Shown one piece after another: positions 46,001 through 59,164 of a DNA stretch of 64,000 nt (position 1 is the first letter of the stretch; each line of letters starts with the position of its first letter). A program made the position numbers and the translations under genes. Below the pieces are notes generated by a model. That model did not search any database and was not told where the DNA came from. It saw only the letters and a program-made list of their open reading frames with translations. The stretch is from Oasisia sp. SBJ-2009 (taxonomy: Eukaryota > Annelida > Polychaeta > Sabellida > Siboglinidae), in assembly GCA_964017155.1 (NCBI GenBank), contig OZ024855.1, positions 1,902,779-1,966,778 on the forward strand, written 5' to 3'.

Positions 46001-49000
46001 GTTGGGATGATTCGTCCTATGTTGGGATGGTTCGTCCTATGTTGGGGTGGTTCGTCCTATGTTGGGAAGGTTCGTCCTATGTTGGGGTGGTTCGTCCTAT
46101 GTTGGGGTGGTTCGTCCTATGTTGGGGTGGTTCGTCCTATGTCTTGGGGTGGTTCGTCCTATGTTGGGATGGTTCGTCCTATGTTGGGGTGGTCCGTCCT
46201 ATGTTGGGATGGTTCTTCCTATGTTGGGATGGTTCGTCCTATGTTGGGGTGGTTCGTCCTATGTTGGGGTGGTTCGTCCTATGTTGGGATGGTTCGTCCT
46301 ACGTTGGGATGGTTCGTCCTATGTTGGAATGGTTCGTCGTATGTTGGGGTGGTTCGTCCTATATTGGGGTGGTTCGTCCTATGTTGGGATGGTTCGTCCT
46401 ATGTTGGGATGGTTCGTCCTATGTTGGGATGGTTCGTCCTATGTTGGGGTGGTTCATCCTACGTTTGGATGGTTCGTCCTATGTTGGGGTGGTTCGTCCT
46501 ATGTTGGGGTGGTTCGTCCTATGTTTTGGGGTGGTTCGTCCTATGTTGGGATGGTTCGTCCTATGTTGGGATGGTTCGTCCTATGTTGGGATGGTTCGTC
46601 CTATGTTGGGGTGGTTCGTCCTATGTTGGGGTGGTTCGTCCTATGTTTTCGGGTGGTTCGTCCTATGTTGGGAAGGTTCGTCCTATGTTGGGACGGTTCG
46701 TCCTATGTTGGGAAGGTTCGTCCTATGTTGGGATGGTTCGTCCTGTGTTGGGGTAGTTCGTCCTATGTTTTGGGGTGGTTCGTCCTATGTTGGGGTGGTT
46801 CGTCCTATGTTGGGATGGTTCGTCCTATGTTGGGATGGTTCATCCTATGTTGGGGTGGTTCGTCCTATGTTGGGGTGGTTCGTCCTATGTTTTGGGGTGG
46901 TTCGTCCTATGTTGGGATGGTTCGTCCTATGTTGGGATGGTTCTTCCTATGTTGGGATGGTTCGTCCTATGTTTTGGGGTGGTTCGTCCTATGTTGGAGT
47001 GGTTCGTCCTATGTTGGGATGGTTCGTCCTATGGTGGAATGGTTCGTCCTATGTTGGGATGGTTCGTCCTACGTTGGGGTGGTTCGTCCTATATTGGGGT
47101 GGTTCGTCCTATGTTGGGATGGTTCGTCCTATGTTGGGATGGTTCGTCCTATGTTGGGATGGTTCGTCCTATGTTGGGGTGGTTCGTCTTATGTTGGGAA
47201 GGTTCGTCCTATGTTGGGATGGTTCGTCCTATGTTGGGGTGGTTCGTCCTACGTTTGGATGGTTCGTCCTATGTTGGGGTGGTTCGTCCTATGTTGGGGT
47301 GGTTCGTCCTATGTTTTGGGGTGGTTCGTCCTATGTTGGGATGGTTCGTCCTATGTTGGGATGGTTCGTCCTATGTTGGGATGGTTCGTCCTATGTTGGG
47401 GTGGTTCGTCCTATGTTGGGATGGTTCGTCCTATGTTGGGGTGGTTCGTCCTATGTTGGGATGGTTCGTCCTATGTTGGGATGGTTCGTCCTATGTTGGG
47501 GTGGTTCGTCCTATGTTGGGAAGGTTCGTCCTATGTTGGGATGGTTCGTCCTATGTTGGGGTGGTTCGTCCTATGTTTTGGAGTGGTTCGTCCTATGTTG
47601 GGGTGGTTCGTCCTATGTTGGGATGGTTCGTCCTATGTTGGGATGGTTCGTCCTATGTTGGGATGGTTCGTCCTATGTTGGGATGGTTCGTCCTATGTTG
47701 GGGTGGTTCGTCTTATGTTGGGAAGGTTCGTCCTATGTTGGGATGGTTCGCCCTATGTTGGGGTGGTTCGTCCTACGTTTGGATGGTTCGTCCTATGTTG
47801 GGGTGGTTCGTCCTATGTTGGGGTGGTTCGTCCTATGTTTTGGGGTGGTTCGTCCTATGTTGGGATGGTTCGTCCTATGTTGGGATGGTTCGTCCTATGT
47901 TGGGATGGTTCGTCCTATGTTGGGGTGGTTCGTCCTATGTTAGGATGGTTCGTCCTATGTTGGGGTGGTTCGTCCTATGTTGGGATGGTTCGTCCTATGT
48001 TGGGATGGTTCGTCCTATGTTGGGGTGGTTCGTCCTATGTTGGGAAGGTTCGTCCTATGTTGGGATGGTTCGTCCTATGTTGGGGTGGTTCGTCCTATGT
48101 TTTGGGGTGGTTCGTCCTATGTTGGGGTGGTTCGTCCTATGTTGGGATGGTTCGACCTATGTTGGGATAGTTCGTCCTATGTTGGGATGGTTCGTCCTAT
48201 GCTGGGATGGTTCGTCCTATGTTGGGGTGGTTCGTCTTATGTTGGGAAGGTTCGTCCTATGTTGGGGTGGTTCGTCCAATGTTTTGGGGTGGTTCGTCCT
48301 ATGTTGGGATGGTTCGTCCTATGTTGGGGTGGTTCGTCTTATGTTGGGATGGTTCGTCCTATGTTGGGATGGTTCGTCCTATGTTGGGATGGTTCGTCCT
48401 ATGTTGTGATGGTTCGTCCTATGTTGGGGTGGTTCGTCCTATGTTGGGGTGGTTCGTCCTATGTTGGGATGGTTCGTCCTATGTTGGGATGGTTCGTCCT
48501 ATGTCGGGATGGTTCGTCCTATGTTGAGGTGGTTCGTCCTATGTTGGGGTGGTTCGTCCTATGTTGGGATGGTTCGTCCTATGTTGGGATGGTTCGTCCT
48601 ATGTTGGGATGGTTCGTCCTATGTTGGGGTGGTTCGTCCTATGTTGGGAAGGTTCGTCCTATGTTGGGGTGGTTCGTCCTATGTTGGGGTGGTTCGTCCT
48701 ATGTTGGGGTGGTTCGTCCTATGTCTTGGGGTGGTTCGTCCTATGTTGGGATGGTTCGTCCTATGTTGGGGTGGTCCGTCCTATGTTGGGATGGTTCTTC
48801 CTATGTTGGGATGGTTCGTCCTATGTTGGGGTGGTTCGTCCTATGTTGGGGTGGTTCGTCCTATGTTGGGATGGTTCGTCCTACGTTGGGATGGTTCGTC
48901 CTATGTTGGAATGGTTCGTCGTATGTTGGGGTGGTTCGTCCTATATTGGGGTGGTTCGTCCTATTTTGGGATGGTTCGTCCTATGTTGGGATGGTTCGTC

Positions 49001-52000
49001 CTATGTTGGGATGGTTCGTCCTATGTTGGGGTGGTTCGTCCTACGTTTGGATGGTTCGTCCTATGTTGGGGTGGTTCGTCCTATGTTGGGGTGGTTCGTC
49101 CTATGTTTTGGGGTGGTTCGTCCTATGTTGGGATGGTTCGTCCTATGTTGGGATGGTTCGTCCTATGTTGGGATGGTTCGTCCTATGTTGGGGTGGTTCG
49201 TCCTATGTTGGGATGGTTCGTCCTATGTTGGGGTGGTTCGTCCTATGTTGGGATGGTTCGTCCTATGTTGGGATGGTTCGTCCTATGTTGGGGTGGTTCG
49301 TCCTATGTTGGGAAGGTTCGTCCTATGTTGGGATGGTTCGTCCTATGTTGGGGTGGTTCGTCCTATGTTTTGGGGTGGTTCGTCCTATGTTGGGGTGGTT
49401 CGTCCTATGTTGGGATGGTTCGTCCTATGTTGGGATGGTTCGTCCTATGTTGGGATAGTTCGTCCTATGTTGGGATGGTTCGTCCTATGTTGGGGTGGTT
49501 CGTCTTATGTTGGGAAGGTTCGTCCTATGTTGGGATGGTTCGTCCTATGTTTTGGGGTGGTTCGTCCTATGTTGGGATGGTTCGTCCTATGTTGGGGTGG
49601 TTCGTCCTATGTTGGGGTGGTTCGTCCTATGTTTTGGGGTGGTTCGTCCTATGTTGGGATGGTTCGTCCTATGTTGGGATGGTTCGTCCTATGTTGGGAT
49701 GGTTCGTCCTATGTTGTGATGGTTCGTCCTATGTTGGGGTGGTTCGTCCTATGTTGGGGTGGTTCGTCCTATGTTGGGATGGTTCGTCCTATGTTGGGGT
49801 GGTTCGTCCTATGTTGGGGTGGTTCGTCCTATGTTGAGGTGGTTCGTCCTATGTTGGGGTGGTTCGTCCTATGTTGGGATGGTTCGTCCTATGTTGGGAT
49901 GGTTCGTCCTATGTTGGGATGGTTCGTCCTATGTTGGGGTGGTTCGTCCTATGTTGGGAAGGTTCGTCCTATGTTGGGGTGGTTCGTCCTATGTTGGGGT
50001 GGTTCGTCCTATGTTGGGGTGGTTCGTCCTATGTCTTGGGTTGGTTCGTCCTATGTTGGGATGGTTCGTCCTATGTTGGGGTGGTCCGTCCTATGTTGGG
50101 GTGGTTCGTCCTATGTTTTGGGGTGGTTCGTCCTATGTTGGGATGGTTCGTCCTATGTTGGGATGGTTCGTCCTATGTTGGGGTGGTTCGTCCTATGTTG
50201 GGATGGTTCGTCCTATGGTGGGATGGTTCGTCCTATGTTGGGATGGTTCGTCCTACGTTGGGGTGGTTCGTCCTATATTGGGGTGGTTCGTCCTATGTTG
50301 GGATGGTTCGTCCTATGTTGGGATGGTTCGTCCTATGTTGGGATGGTTCGTCCTATGTTGGGGTGGTTCGTCTTATGTTGGGAAGGTTCGTCCTATGTTG
50401 GGATGGTTCGTCCTATGTTGGGGTGGTTCGTCCTACGTTTGGATGGTTCGTCCTATGTTGGGGTGGTTCGTCCTATGTTGGGGTGGTTCGTCCTATGTTG
50501 GGGTGGTTCGTCCTATGTTTTGGGGTGGTTCGTCCTATGTTGGGATGGTTCGTCCTATGTTGGGATGGTTCGTCCTATGTTGGGGTGGTTCGTCCTATGT
50601 TGGGATGGTTCGTCCTATGTTGGGGTGGTTCGTCCTATGTTGGGATGGTTCGTCCTATGTTGGGATGGTTCGTCCTATGTTGGGGTGGTTCGTCCTATAT
50701 TGGGGTGGTTCGTCGTATGTTGGGGTGGTTCGTCCTATATTGGGGTGGTTCGTCCTATGTTGGGATGGTTCGTCCTATGTTGGGATGGTTCGTCCTATGT
50801 TGGGATGGTTCGTCCTATGTTGGGGTGGTTCGTCCTACGTTTGGATGGTTCGTCCTATGTTGGGGTGGTTCGTCCTATGTTGGGGTGGTTCGTCCTATGT
50901 TTTGGGGTGGTTCGTCCTATGTTGGGATGGTTCGTCCTATGTTGGGATGGTTCGTCCTATGTTGGGATGGTTCGTCCTATGTTGGGGTGGTTCGTCCTAT
51001 GTTGGGATGGTTCGTCCTATGTTGGGGTGGTTCGTCCTATGTTGGGATGGTTCGTCCTATGTTGGGATGGTTCGTCCTATGTTGGGGTGGTTCGTCCTAT
51101 GTTGGGAAGGTTCGTCCTATGTTGGGATGGTTCGTCCTATGTTGGGGTGGTTCGTCCTATGTTTTGGGGTGGTTCGTCCTATGTTGGGGTGGTTCGTCCT
51201 ATGTTGGGATGGTTCGTCCTATGTTGGGATGGTTCGTCCTATGTTGGGATAGTTCGTCCTATGTTGGGATGGTTCGTCCTGTGTTGGGGTGGTTCGTCTT
51301 ATGTTGGGAAGGTTCGTCCTATGTTGGGATGGTTCGTCCTATGTTTTGGGGTGGTTCGTCCTATGTTGGGATGGTTCGTCCTATGTTGGGGTGGTTCGTC
51401 CTATGTTGGGGTGGTTCGTCCTATGTTTTGGCGTGGTTCGTCCTATGTTGGGATGGTTCGTCCTATGTTGGGATGGTTCGTCCTACGTTGGGATGGTTCG
51501 TCCTATGTTGTGATGGTTCGTCCTATGTTGGGGTGGTTCGTCCTATGTTGGGGTGGTTCGTCCTATGTTGGGATGGTTCGTCCTATGTTGGGGTGGTTCG
51601 TCCTATGTTGGGGTGGTTCGTCCTATGTTGAGGTGGTTCGTCCTATGTTGGGGTGGTTCGTCCTATGTTGGGATGGTTCGTCCTATGTTGGGATGGTTCG
51701 TCCTATGTTGGGATGGTTCGTCCTATGTTGGGGTGGTTCGTCCTATGTTGGGAAGGTTCGTCCTATGTTGGGGTGGTTCGTCCTATGTTGGGGTGGTTCG
51801 TCCTATGTTGGGGTGGTTCGTCCTATGTCTTGGGTTGGTTCGTCCTATGTTGGGATGGTTCGTCCTATGTTGGGGTGGTCCGTCCTATGTTGGGGTGGTT
51901 CGTCCTATGTTTTGGGGTGGTTCGTCCTATGTTGGGATGGTTCGTCCTATGTTGGGATGGTTCGTCCTATGTTGGGGTGGTTCGTCCTATGTTGGGATGG

Positions 52001-55000
52001 TTCGTCCTATGGTGGGATGGTTCGTCCTATGTTGGGATGGTTCGTCCTACGTTGGGGTGGTTCGTCCTATGTTGGGGTGGTTCGTCCTATGTTGGGATGG
52101 TTCGTCCTATGTTGGGATGGTTCGTCCTATGTTGGGATGGTTCGTCCTATGTTGGGGTGGTTCGTCTTATGTTGGGAAGGTTCGTCCTATGTTGGGATGG
52201 TTCGTCCTATGTTGGGGTGGTTCGTCCTACGTTTGGATGGTTCGTCCTATGTTGGGGTGGTTCGTCCTATGTTGGGGTGGTTCGTCCTATGTTTTGGGGT
52301 GGTTCGTCCTATGTTGGGATGGTTCGTCCTATGTTGGGATGGTTCGTCCTATGTTGGGATGGTTCGTCCTATGTTGGGGTGGTTCGTCCTATGTTGGGAT
52401 GGTTCGTCCTATGTTGGGGTGGTTCGTCCTATGTTGGGATGGTTCGTCCTATGTTGGGATGGTTCGTCCTATGTTGGGGTGGTTCGTCCTATGTTGGGAA
52501 GGTTCGTCCTATGTTGGGATGGTTCGTCCTATGTGGGGGTGGTTCGTCCTATGTTTTGGGGTGGTTCGTCCTATGTTGGGGTGGTTCGTCCTATGTTGGG
52601 ATGGTTCGTCCTATGTTGGGATGGTTCGTCCTATGTTGGGATGGTTCGTCCTATGTTGGGATGGTTCTTCCTATGTTGGGGTGGTTCGTCTTATGTTGGG
52701 AAGGTTCGTCCTATGTTGGGATGGTTCGTCCTATGTTGGGGTGGTTCGTCCTACGTTTGGATGGTTCGTCCTATGTTGGGGTGGTTCGTCCTATGTTGGG
52801 GTGGTTCGTCCTATGTTTTGGGGTGGTTCGTCCTATGTTGGGATGGTTCGTCCTATGTTGGGATGGTTCGTCCTATGTTGGGATGGTTCGTCCTATGTTG
52901 GGGTGGTTCGTCCTATGTTGGGATGGTTCGTCCTATGTTGGGGTGGTTCGTCCTATGTTGGGATGGTTCGTCCTATGTTGGGATGGTTCGTCCTATGTTG
53001 GGGTGGTTCGTCCTATGTTGGGAAGGTTCGTCCTATGTTGGGATGGTTCGTCCTATGTTGGGGTGGTTCGTCCTATGTTTTGGGGTGGTTCGTCCTATGT
53101 TGGGGTGGTTCGTCCTATGTTGGGATGGTTCGACCTATGTTGGGATGGTTCGTCCTATGTTTGGATGGTTCGTCCTATGTTGGGATGGTTCGTCCTATGT
53201 TGGGGTGGTTCGTCTTATGTTGGGAAGGTTCGTCCTATGTTGGGGTGGTTCGTCCAATGTTTTGGGGTGGTTCGTCCTATGTTGGGATGGTTCGTCCTAT
53301 GTTGGGGTGGTTCGTCCTATGTTGGGATGGTTCGTCCTATGTTGGGATGGTTCGTCCTATGTTGTGATGGTTCGTCCTATGTTGGGGTGGTTCGTCCTAT
53401 GTTGGGGTGGTTCGTCCTATGTTGGGATGGTTCGTCCTATGTTGGGATGGTTCGTCCTATGTTGGGATGGTTCGTCCTATGTTGAGGTGGTTCGTCCTAT
53501 GTTGGGGTGGTTCGTCCTATGTTGGGATGGTTCGTCCTATGTTGGGATGATTCGTCCTATGTTGGGATGGTTCGTCCTATGTTGGGGTGGTTCGTCCTAT
53601 GTTGGGAAGGTTCGTCCTATGTTGGGGTGGTTCGTCCTATGTTGGGGTGGTTCGTCCTATGTTGGGGTGGTTCGTCCTATGTCTTGGGGTGGTTCGTCCT
53701 ATGTTGGGATGGTTCGTCCTATGTTGGGGTGGTCCGTCCTATGTTGGGATGGTTCTTCCTATGTTGGGATGGTTCGTCCTATGTTGGGGTGGTTCGTCCT
53801 ATGTTGGGGTGGTTCGTCCTATGTTGGGATGGTTCGTCCTACGTTGGGATGGTTCGTCCTATGTTGGAATGGTTCGTCGTATGTTGGGGTGGTTCGTCCT
53901 ATATTGGGGTGGTTCGTCCTATGTTGGGATGGTTCGTCCTATGTTGGGATGGTTCGTCCTATGTTGGGATGGTTCGTCCTATGTTGGGGTGGTTCATCCT
54001 ACGTTTGGATGGTTCGTCCTATGTTGGGGTGGTTCGTCCTATGTTGGGGTGGTTCGTCCTATGTTTTGGGGTGGTTCGTCCTATGTTGGGATGGTTCGTC
54101 CTATGTTGGGATGGTTCGTCCTATGTTGGGATGGTTCGTCCTATGTTGGGGTGGTTCGTCCTATGTTGGGATGGTTCGTCCTATGTTGGGGTGGTTCGTC
54201 CTATGTTGGGATGGTTCGTCCTATGTTGGGATGGTTCGTCCTATGTTGGGGTGGTTCGTCCTATGTTGGGAAGGTTCGTCCTATGTTGGGATGGTTCGTC
54301 CTATGTTGGGGTGGTTCGTCCTATGTTTTGGGGTGGTTCGTCCTATGTTGGGGTGGTTCGTCCTATGTTGGGATGGTTCGTCCTATGTTGGGATGGTTCG
54401 TCCTATGTTGGGATGGTTCGTCCTATGTTGGGATGGTTCGTCCTATGTTGGGGTGGTTCGTCTTATGTTGGGAAGGTTCGTCCTATGTTGGGATGGTTCG
54501 TCATATGTTTTGGGGTGGTTCGTCCTATGTTGGGATGGTTCGTCCTATGTTGGGGTGGTTCGTCCTATGTTGGGGTGGTTCGTCCTATGTTTTGGGGTGG
54601 TTCGTCCTATGTTGGGATGGTTCGTCCTATGTTGGGATGGTTCGTCCTATGTTGGGATGGTTCGTCCTATGTTGTGATGGTTCGTCCTATGTTGGGGTGG
54701 TTCGTCCTATGTTGGGGTGGTTCGTCCTATGTTGGGATGGTTCGTCCTATGTTGGGGTGGTTCGTCCTATGTTGGGGTGGTTCGTCCTATGTTGAGGTGG
54801 TTCGTCCTATGTTGGGGTGGTTCGTCCTATGTTGGGATGGTTCGTCCTATGTTGGGATGGTTCGTCCTATGTTGGGATGGTTCGTCCTATGTTGGGGTGG
54901 TTCGTCCTATGTTGGGAAGGTTCGTCCTATGTTGGGGTGGTTCGTCCTATGTTGGGGTGGTTCGTCCTATGTTGGGGTGGTTCGTCCTATGTCTTGGGTT

Positions 55001-56530
55001 GGTTCGTCCTATGTTGGGATGGTTCGTCCTATGTTGGGGTGGTCCGTCCTATGTTGGGGTGGTTCGTCCTATGTTTTGGGGTGGTTCGTCCTATGTTGGG
55101 ATGGTTCGTCCTATGTTGGGATGGTTCGTCCTATGTTGGGATGGTTCGTCCTATGTTGGGGTGGTTCGTCCTATGTTGGGATGGTTCGTCCTATGTTGGG
55201 GTGGTTCGTCCTATGTTGGGGTGGTTCGTCCTATGTTGGGGTGGTTCGTCCTATGTTGGGATGGTTCGTCCTATGTTGGGATGGTTCGTCCTATGTTGGG
55301 GTGGTTCGTCCTATGTTGGGATGGTTCGTCCTATGTTGGGGTGGTTCGTCCTATGTTGGGATGGTTCGTCCTATGTTGGGGTGGTTCGTCCTATGTTTTG
55401 GGGTGGTTCGTCCTATGTTGGGGTGGTTCGTCCTATGTTGGGATGGTTCGTCCTATGTTGGGATGGTTCGTCCTATGTTGGGATGGTTCGTCCTATGTTG
55501 GGGTGGTTCGTCCTATGTTGGGGTGGTTCGTCCTATGTTGGGATGGTTCGTCCTATGTTGGGGTGTTTCGTCCTATGTTGGGGTGGTTCGTCCTATGTTG
55601 GGATGGTTCGTCCTATGTTGGGATGGTTCATCCTATGTTGGGGTGGTTCGTCCTATGTTGGGATGGTTCGTCCTATGTTGGGATGGTTCGTCCTATGTTG
55701 GGGTGGTTCGTCCTATGTTGGGGTGGTTCGTCCTATGTTGGGATGGTTCGTCCTATGTTGGGATGGTTCGTCCTATGCTGGGGTGGTTCGTCCTATGTTG
55801 GGGTGATTCGTCCTGTGTTGGGATGGTTCGTCCTATGTTGGGGTGGTTCGTCCTATGTTGGGATGGTTCGTCCTATGTTGGGATGGTTCGTCCTATGTTG
55901 GGGTGGTTCGTCCTATGTTGGGGTGGTTCGTCCTATGTTGGGGTGGTTCGTCCTGTGTTGGGATGGTTCGTCCTATGTTGGGGTGGTTCGTCCTATGTTG
56001 GGATGGTTCGTCCTATGTTGGGGTCGTTCGTCCTATGTTGGGGTGGTTCGTCCTGTGTTGGGATGGTTCGTCCTGTGTTGGGGTGGTTCGTCCTATGTTG
56101 GGGTGGTTCGTCCTGTGTTGGGATGGTTCGTCCTATGTTGGGATGGTTCGTCCTATGTTGGGATGGTTCGTCCTATGTTGGAATGGTTCGTCCTATGTTG
56201 GGGTGGTTCGTCCTATGTTGGGATGGTTCGTCCTATGTTGGGATGGTTCGTCCTATGTTGGGATGGTTCGTCCTATGTTGGGATGGTTCGTCCTATGTTG
56301 GGGTGGTTCGTCCTATGTTGGAGTGGTTCGTCCTGTGTTGGGATGGTTCGTCGTATGTTGGGATGGTTCGTCCTATGTTGGGATGGTTCGTCCTATGTTG
56401 GGATGGTTCGTCCTATGTTGGGATGGTTCGTCCTATGTTGGTATGGTTCGTCCTATGTTGGGATGGTTCGTCCTATGTTGGGATGGTTCGTCCTATGTTG
56501 GGATGGTTCGTCCTATGTTGGGATGGTTCG
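37055..56530. repeat. 19.5-kb megasatellite of a 20-bp unit with nested higher-order repeats
   Basis: The base unit is ATGGTTCGTCCTATGTTGGG, nearly always with A or G at the first position, plus a longer form with TTTTGGGG. About 970 units are present. Patterns of variant units recur at 1794 bp (for example 40425, 42219, 44013) and at 7540 bp (39235 to 46775, 40425 to 47965, 41009 to 48549). All three plus frames lack stops, giving ORFs of up to about 2000 codons made of the 20-residue period MVRPMLGWFVLCWDGSSYVG. No splice or start context supports coding. Confidence 0.98.
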
Positions 56531-56930
56531 TTAGGCGTCATTCCCCACTGGCATCCGCGTTTCACCTGGGACTGCAAGCTGCCGTCTCTACGCGACAGCA
56601 GCCACACGTCGCTTCAACTGGCGGGCTAAACGAGGTCCAGATAGCCGATACTTGTTCCTTCGGCGAGGTGGGATATGCCTGTTACTAGTACGTAATAACT
56701 GCTTCCCGGGGGAAACGAGTGGATGGGGTAAACATAGGTCCAAAGGCTATAAAGGCTGTTTCTGCAGAGGAGCGCGGAGAGCACAAGACACCAAAGATGT
56801 CCTGGTCATCGATTGCATCGAAGGCTACCTCCAGCCATCTTGACGTTGTCAGGCGACTGGACCAGTTGGTTCACGTGAGAGTGTGGCTGACTCGGTGCAA
56901 CTTCCCCCCACTGAACTCCAGTTTACGCGC
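56531..56930. other. Unique DNA between arrays
   Basis: The megasatellite frames run a short way into this sequence before stopping. No recognisable domain. Confidence 0.6.
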
Positions 56931-57296
56931 AAGTCACACGCACCACTCTAGTCGATGCAAGTCACACGCACCACTCTAGTCGATGCAAGTCACACGCATC
57001 ACTCTAGTCGATGCAAGTCACACGCACCACTCTAGTCGATGCAAGTCACACGCATCACTCTAGTCGATGCAAGTCACACGCACCACTCTAGTCGATGCAA
57101 GTCACACGCACCACTCTAGTCGATGCAAGTCACACGCACCACTCTAGTCGATGCAAGTCACACGCACCACTCTAGTCGATGCAAGTCACACGCACCACTC
57201 TAGTCGATGCAAGTCACACGCACCACTCTAGTCGATGCAAGTCACACGCACCACTCTAGTCGATGCAAGTCACACGCACCACTCTAGTCGATGCAA
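56931..57296. repeat. 28-bp array, about 13 units
   Basis: The unit is AAGTCACACGCACCACTCTA followed by GTCGATGC. Only one position varies (CACC/CATC). The array is very homogeneous. Confidence 0.97.
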
Positions 57297-57589
57297 ATGT
57301 CCTGTGGCGATGAACTAGAGGCGAAGGAACGAAATCAAACACATGGGACGCTGTAGATGCGAATCCGCACACAGGCGGGTCAGACAATATAATAATAGTT
57401 TTCAATGGAAGGAAGCATCAGTAGGATTCAACGCGCCTCTGAGAAGCCTTCTTTCGGATCACTCTGCTCACTTCAATATAGAGAGAAATTGCTACCCTAA
57501 ACATTTTCTTCTTCAATATCCCTGGCCAGCATACGGCAGCTTAAAGCGGTCCCAGTTGAACTACAAGACATAAATCAAATATGACACAT
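57297..57589. other. Unique DNA, no supported gene
   Basis: The plus ORF 57343-57573 is unrecognised and overlaps the region next to the transposase-like remnant on the other strand. Confidence 0.55.
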
Positions 57590-57937
57590 AGCATAATCGG
57601 CGCGAAGAATGTGGACTCCCTTGTGGAATACGGCGCAGCGCACAGACCCGAGAGAGAACTGTCCTCGTAAGCAGAGGACTGGTCTGATATAATATCCAGA
57701 TAGCCGCAATCAGCGACAATCGTCCCCCAGGGGATGATCAGCTCAATGATCTGGGGCAGGATATGCATACTTTACAGTGACCGTTAAAGGAAACACTAAC
57801 GCGAAGTCTGTATAGTCTCTGCTATTACCAACAACCCAACAACCTTGTGAATACATTTTAGTTCCTCCAACGGCATAACTGGTCATTCGATGACGATTGA
57901 ACTCCGCCTGACCGAAAATTAAATAATTACTTATCAT
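57590..57937 (-). pseudogene. Probable ISXO2-like (IS1595 type) transposase remnant
   Basis: On the minus strand two adjacent frames carry CWVVGNSRDYTDFALVFPLT and then ILPQIIELIIPWGTIVADC. Spacing and sense resemble the QQWVFGGI...CFLVPV...LLPIIQ..I.PGTTI.SD block of ISXO2-like DDE transposases found widely in invertebrate genomes. A frameshift separates the halves, and the usual downstream NHS...HTN motif is not evident. This is recalled similarity only. Confidence 0.4.
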
Positions 57938-59164
57938 CAGTGTTTATGCTCTCCACATTGGCAAACAATGATGTGAAATCTAAGTTCTACAAGTTACCTA
58001 ATTACTGTTGTATCGTATCTAATTGCTGTTGTGTCGTGTCGAATGACCTTATAGGGCCCGGAAGTGTGTCACGATAAATGGCGTGACTCCGCGCAATTGG
58101 AGCTCATTGGGGTCTAAGCGAGACAATTGGGGGCTGGACCCAAGAATAATACACAATAAAATAGTTTACGGGATTAGCATTTTACATTGCTGTACATTGT
58201 GGTTTCGATAAGCACTTATATCTGACAAGTTGTCTAAATTCGCATAATCATAACACATGTGTACGTTTGCCCCAAACAGGTTGTACTACGCGAAAAATGG
58301 CACTTTTCATTATTAGTAAAGATCGCCAAACGCAAGTACTTGCCGCTATTGCCATGGCAACCACCATTATAATCGATTAAAACTCATGATTTCCGTGATC
58401 ATTGTCACCGGCAAAGTGTTCCACTGCTTCTGCTTGTAATAAACCTTCGGACAGTATAACTGAAATAGTTAGACTGGAACCGTTCGATTATTACAACCAA
58501 AAACAAAACGAAGTCCTATATGGAGAATATGGACCTCCTGCCCCCAACTGCCCCCAGCCTCGTTATCGCGCGCGAGACTTACACGCCCTATTACTGCTGT
58601 GTCATATCGAAGAATGCACATACCACCAAACCTGTCAAGGGATCACTGGAAGAAATGGTATTTGCAAATGCAATAGCAATGTCTCCTTTTGCTTAAATGT
58701 CTGATCACAAATATAGTCTTTTGTCTCCTTAGTCGCAAAACAAGACGTCATAGATACACACAAACTCCAAGCTCTGGCACCTGATCGACTACACAAGCAT
58801 CAGGAAGAAAGATGGACAGGAAGTGCATGTAACCAAAGCCACGTGTGGTGCAGACCTCGTATACATTCTTCAAGGCTGAAAGACAATGACTCGCAAAAAC
58901 GCTGACCGAGTTGTTCGGTCTACGTGATACCAAACAACAATTCATCGGGAGTAAAACACGCTGTGATTGTCGGCGTGTTTAAGCGGAAAGGAAATATCTA
59001 AGTATGTGGTAATCACGAGGAAGTTGCTGGGACAATCTTGGACGACATCTTCTGTCTTGATCATGGTTTGTGTCGGAGAGTCAGTCAGTGCGGCTTCAAG
59101 AGAGGACGTTGAACTTTCGACATTGTTGCCAGCTAGGCGGCTAGACGAGACATGCGAAGAACAG
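57938..59164. other. Unique DNA, no supported gene
   Basis: Small ORFs at 58402-58704 plus and 58748-58945 minus show no recognisable domains. A TACCTAATTACTG...ATCTAATTGCTG short repeat lies near 57995-58030. Confidence 0.55.

Noticed and set aside
37045..56688. Very long plus-strand ORFs (up to about 2000 codons) with MVRPMLGWFVLCWDGSSYVG period
   Set aside because: The 20-bp unit contains no stop in any plus frame, so all frames are open at once. There is no conserved start, splice structure or domain.
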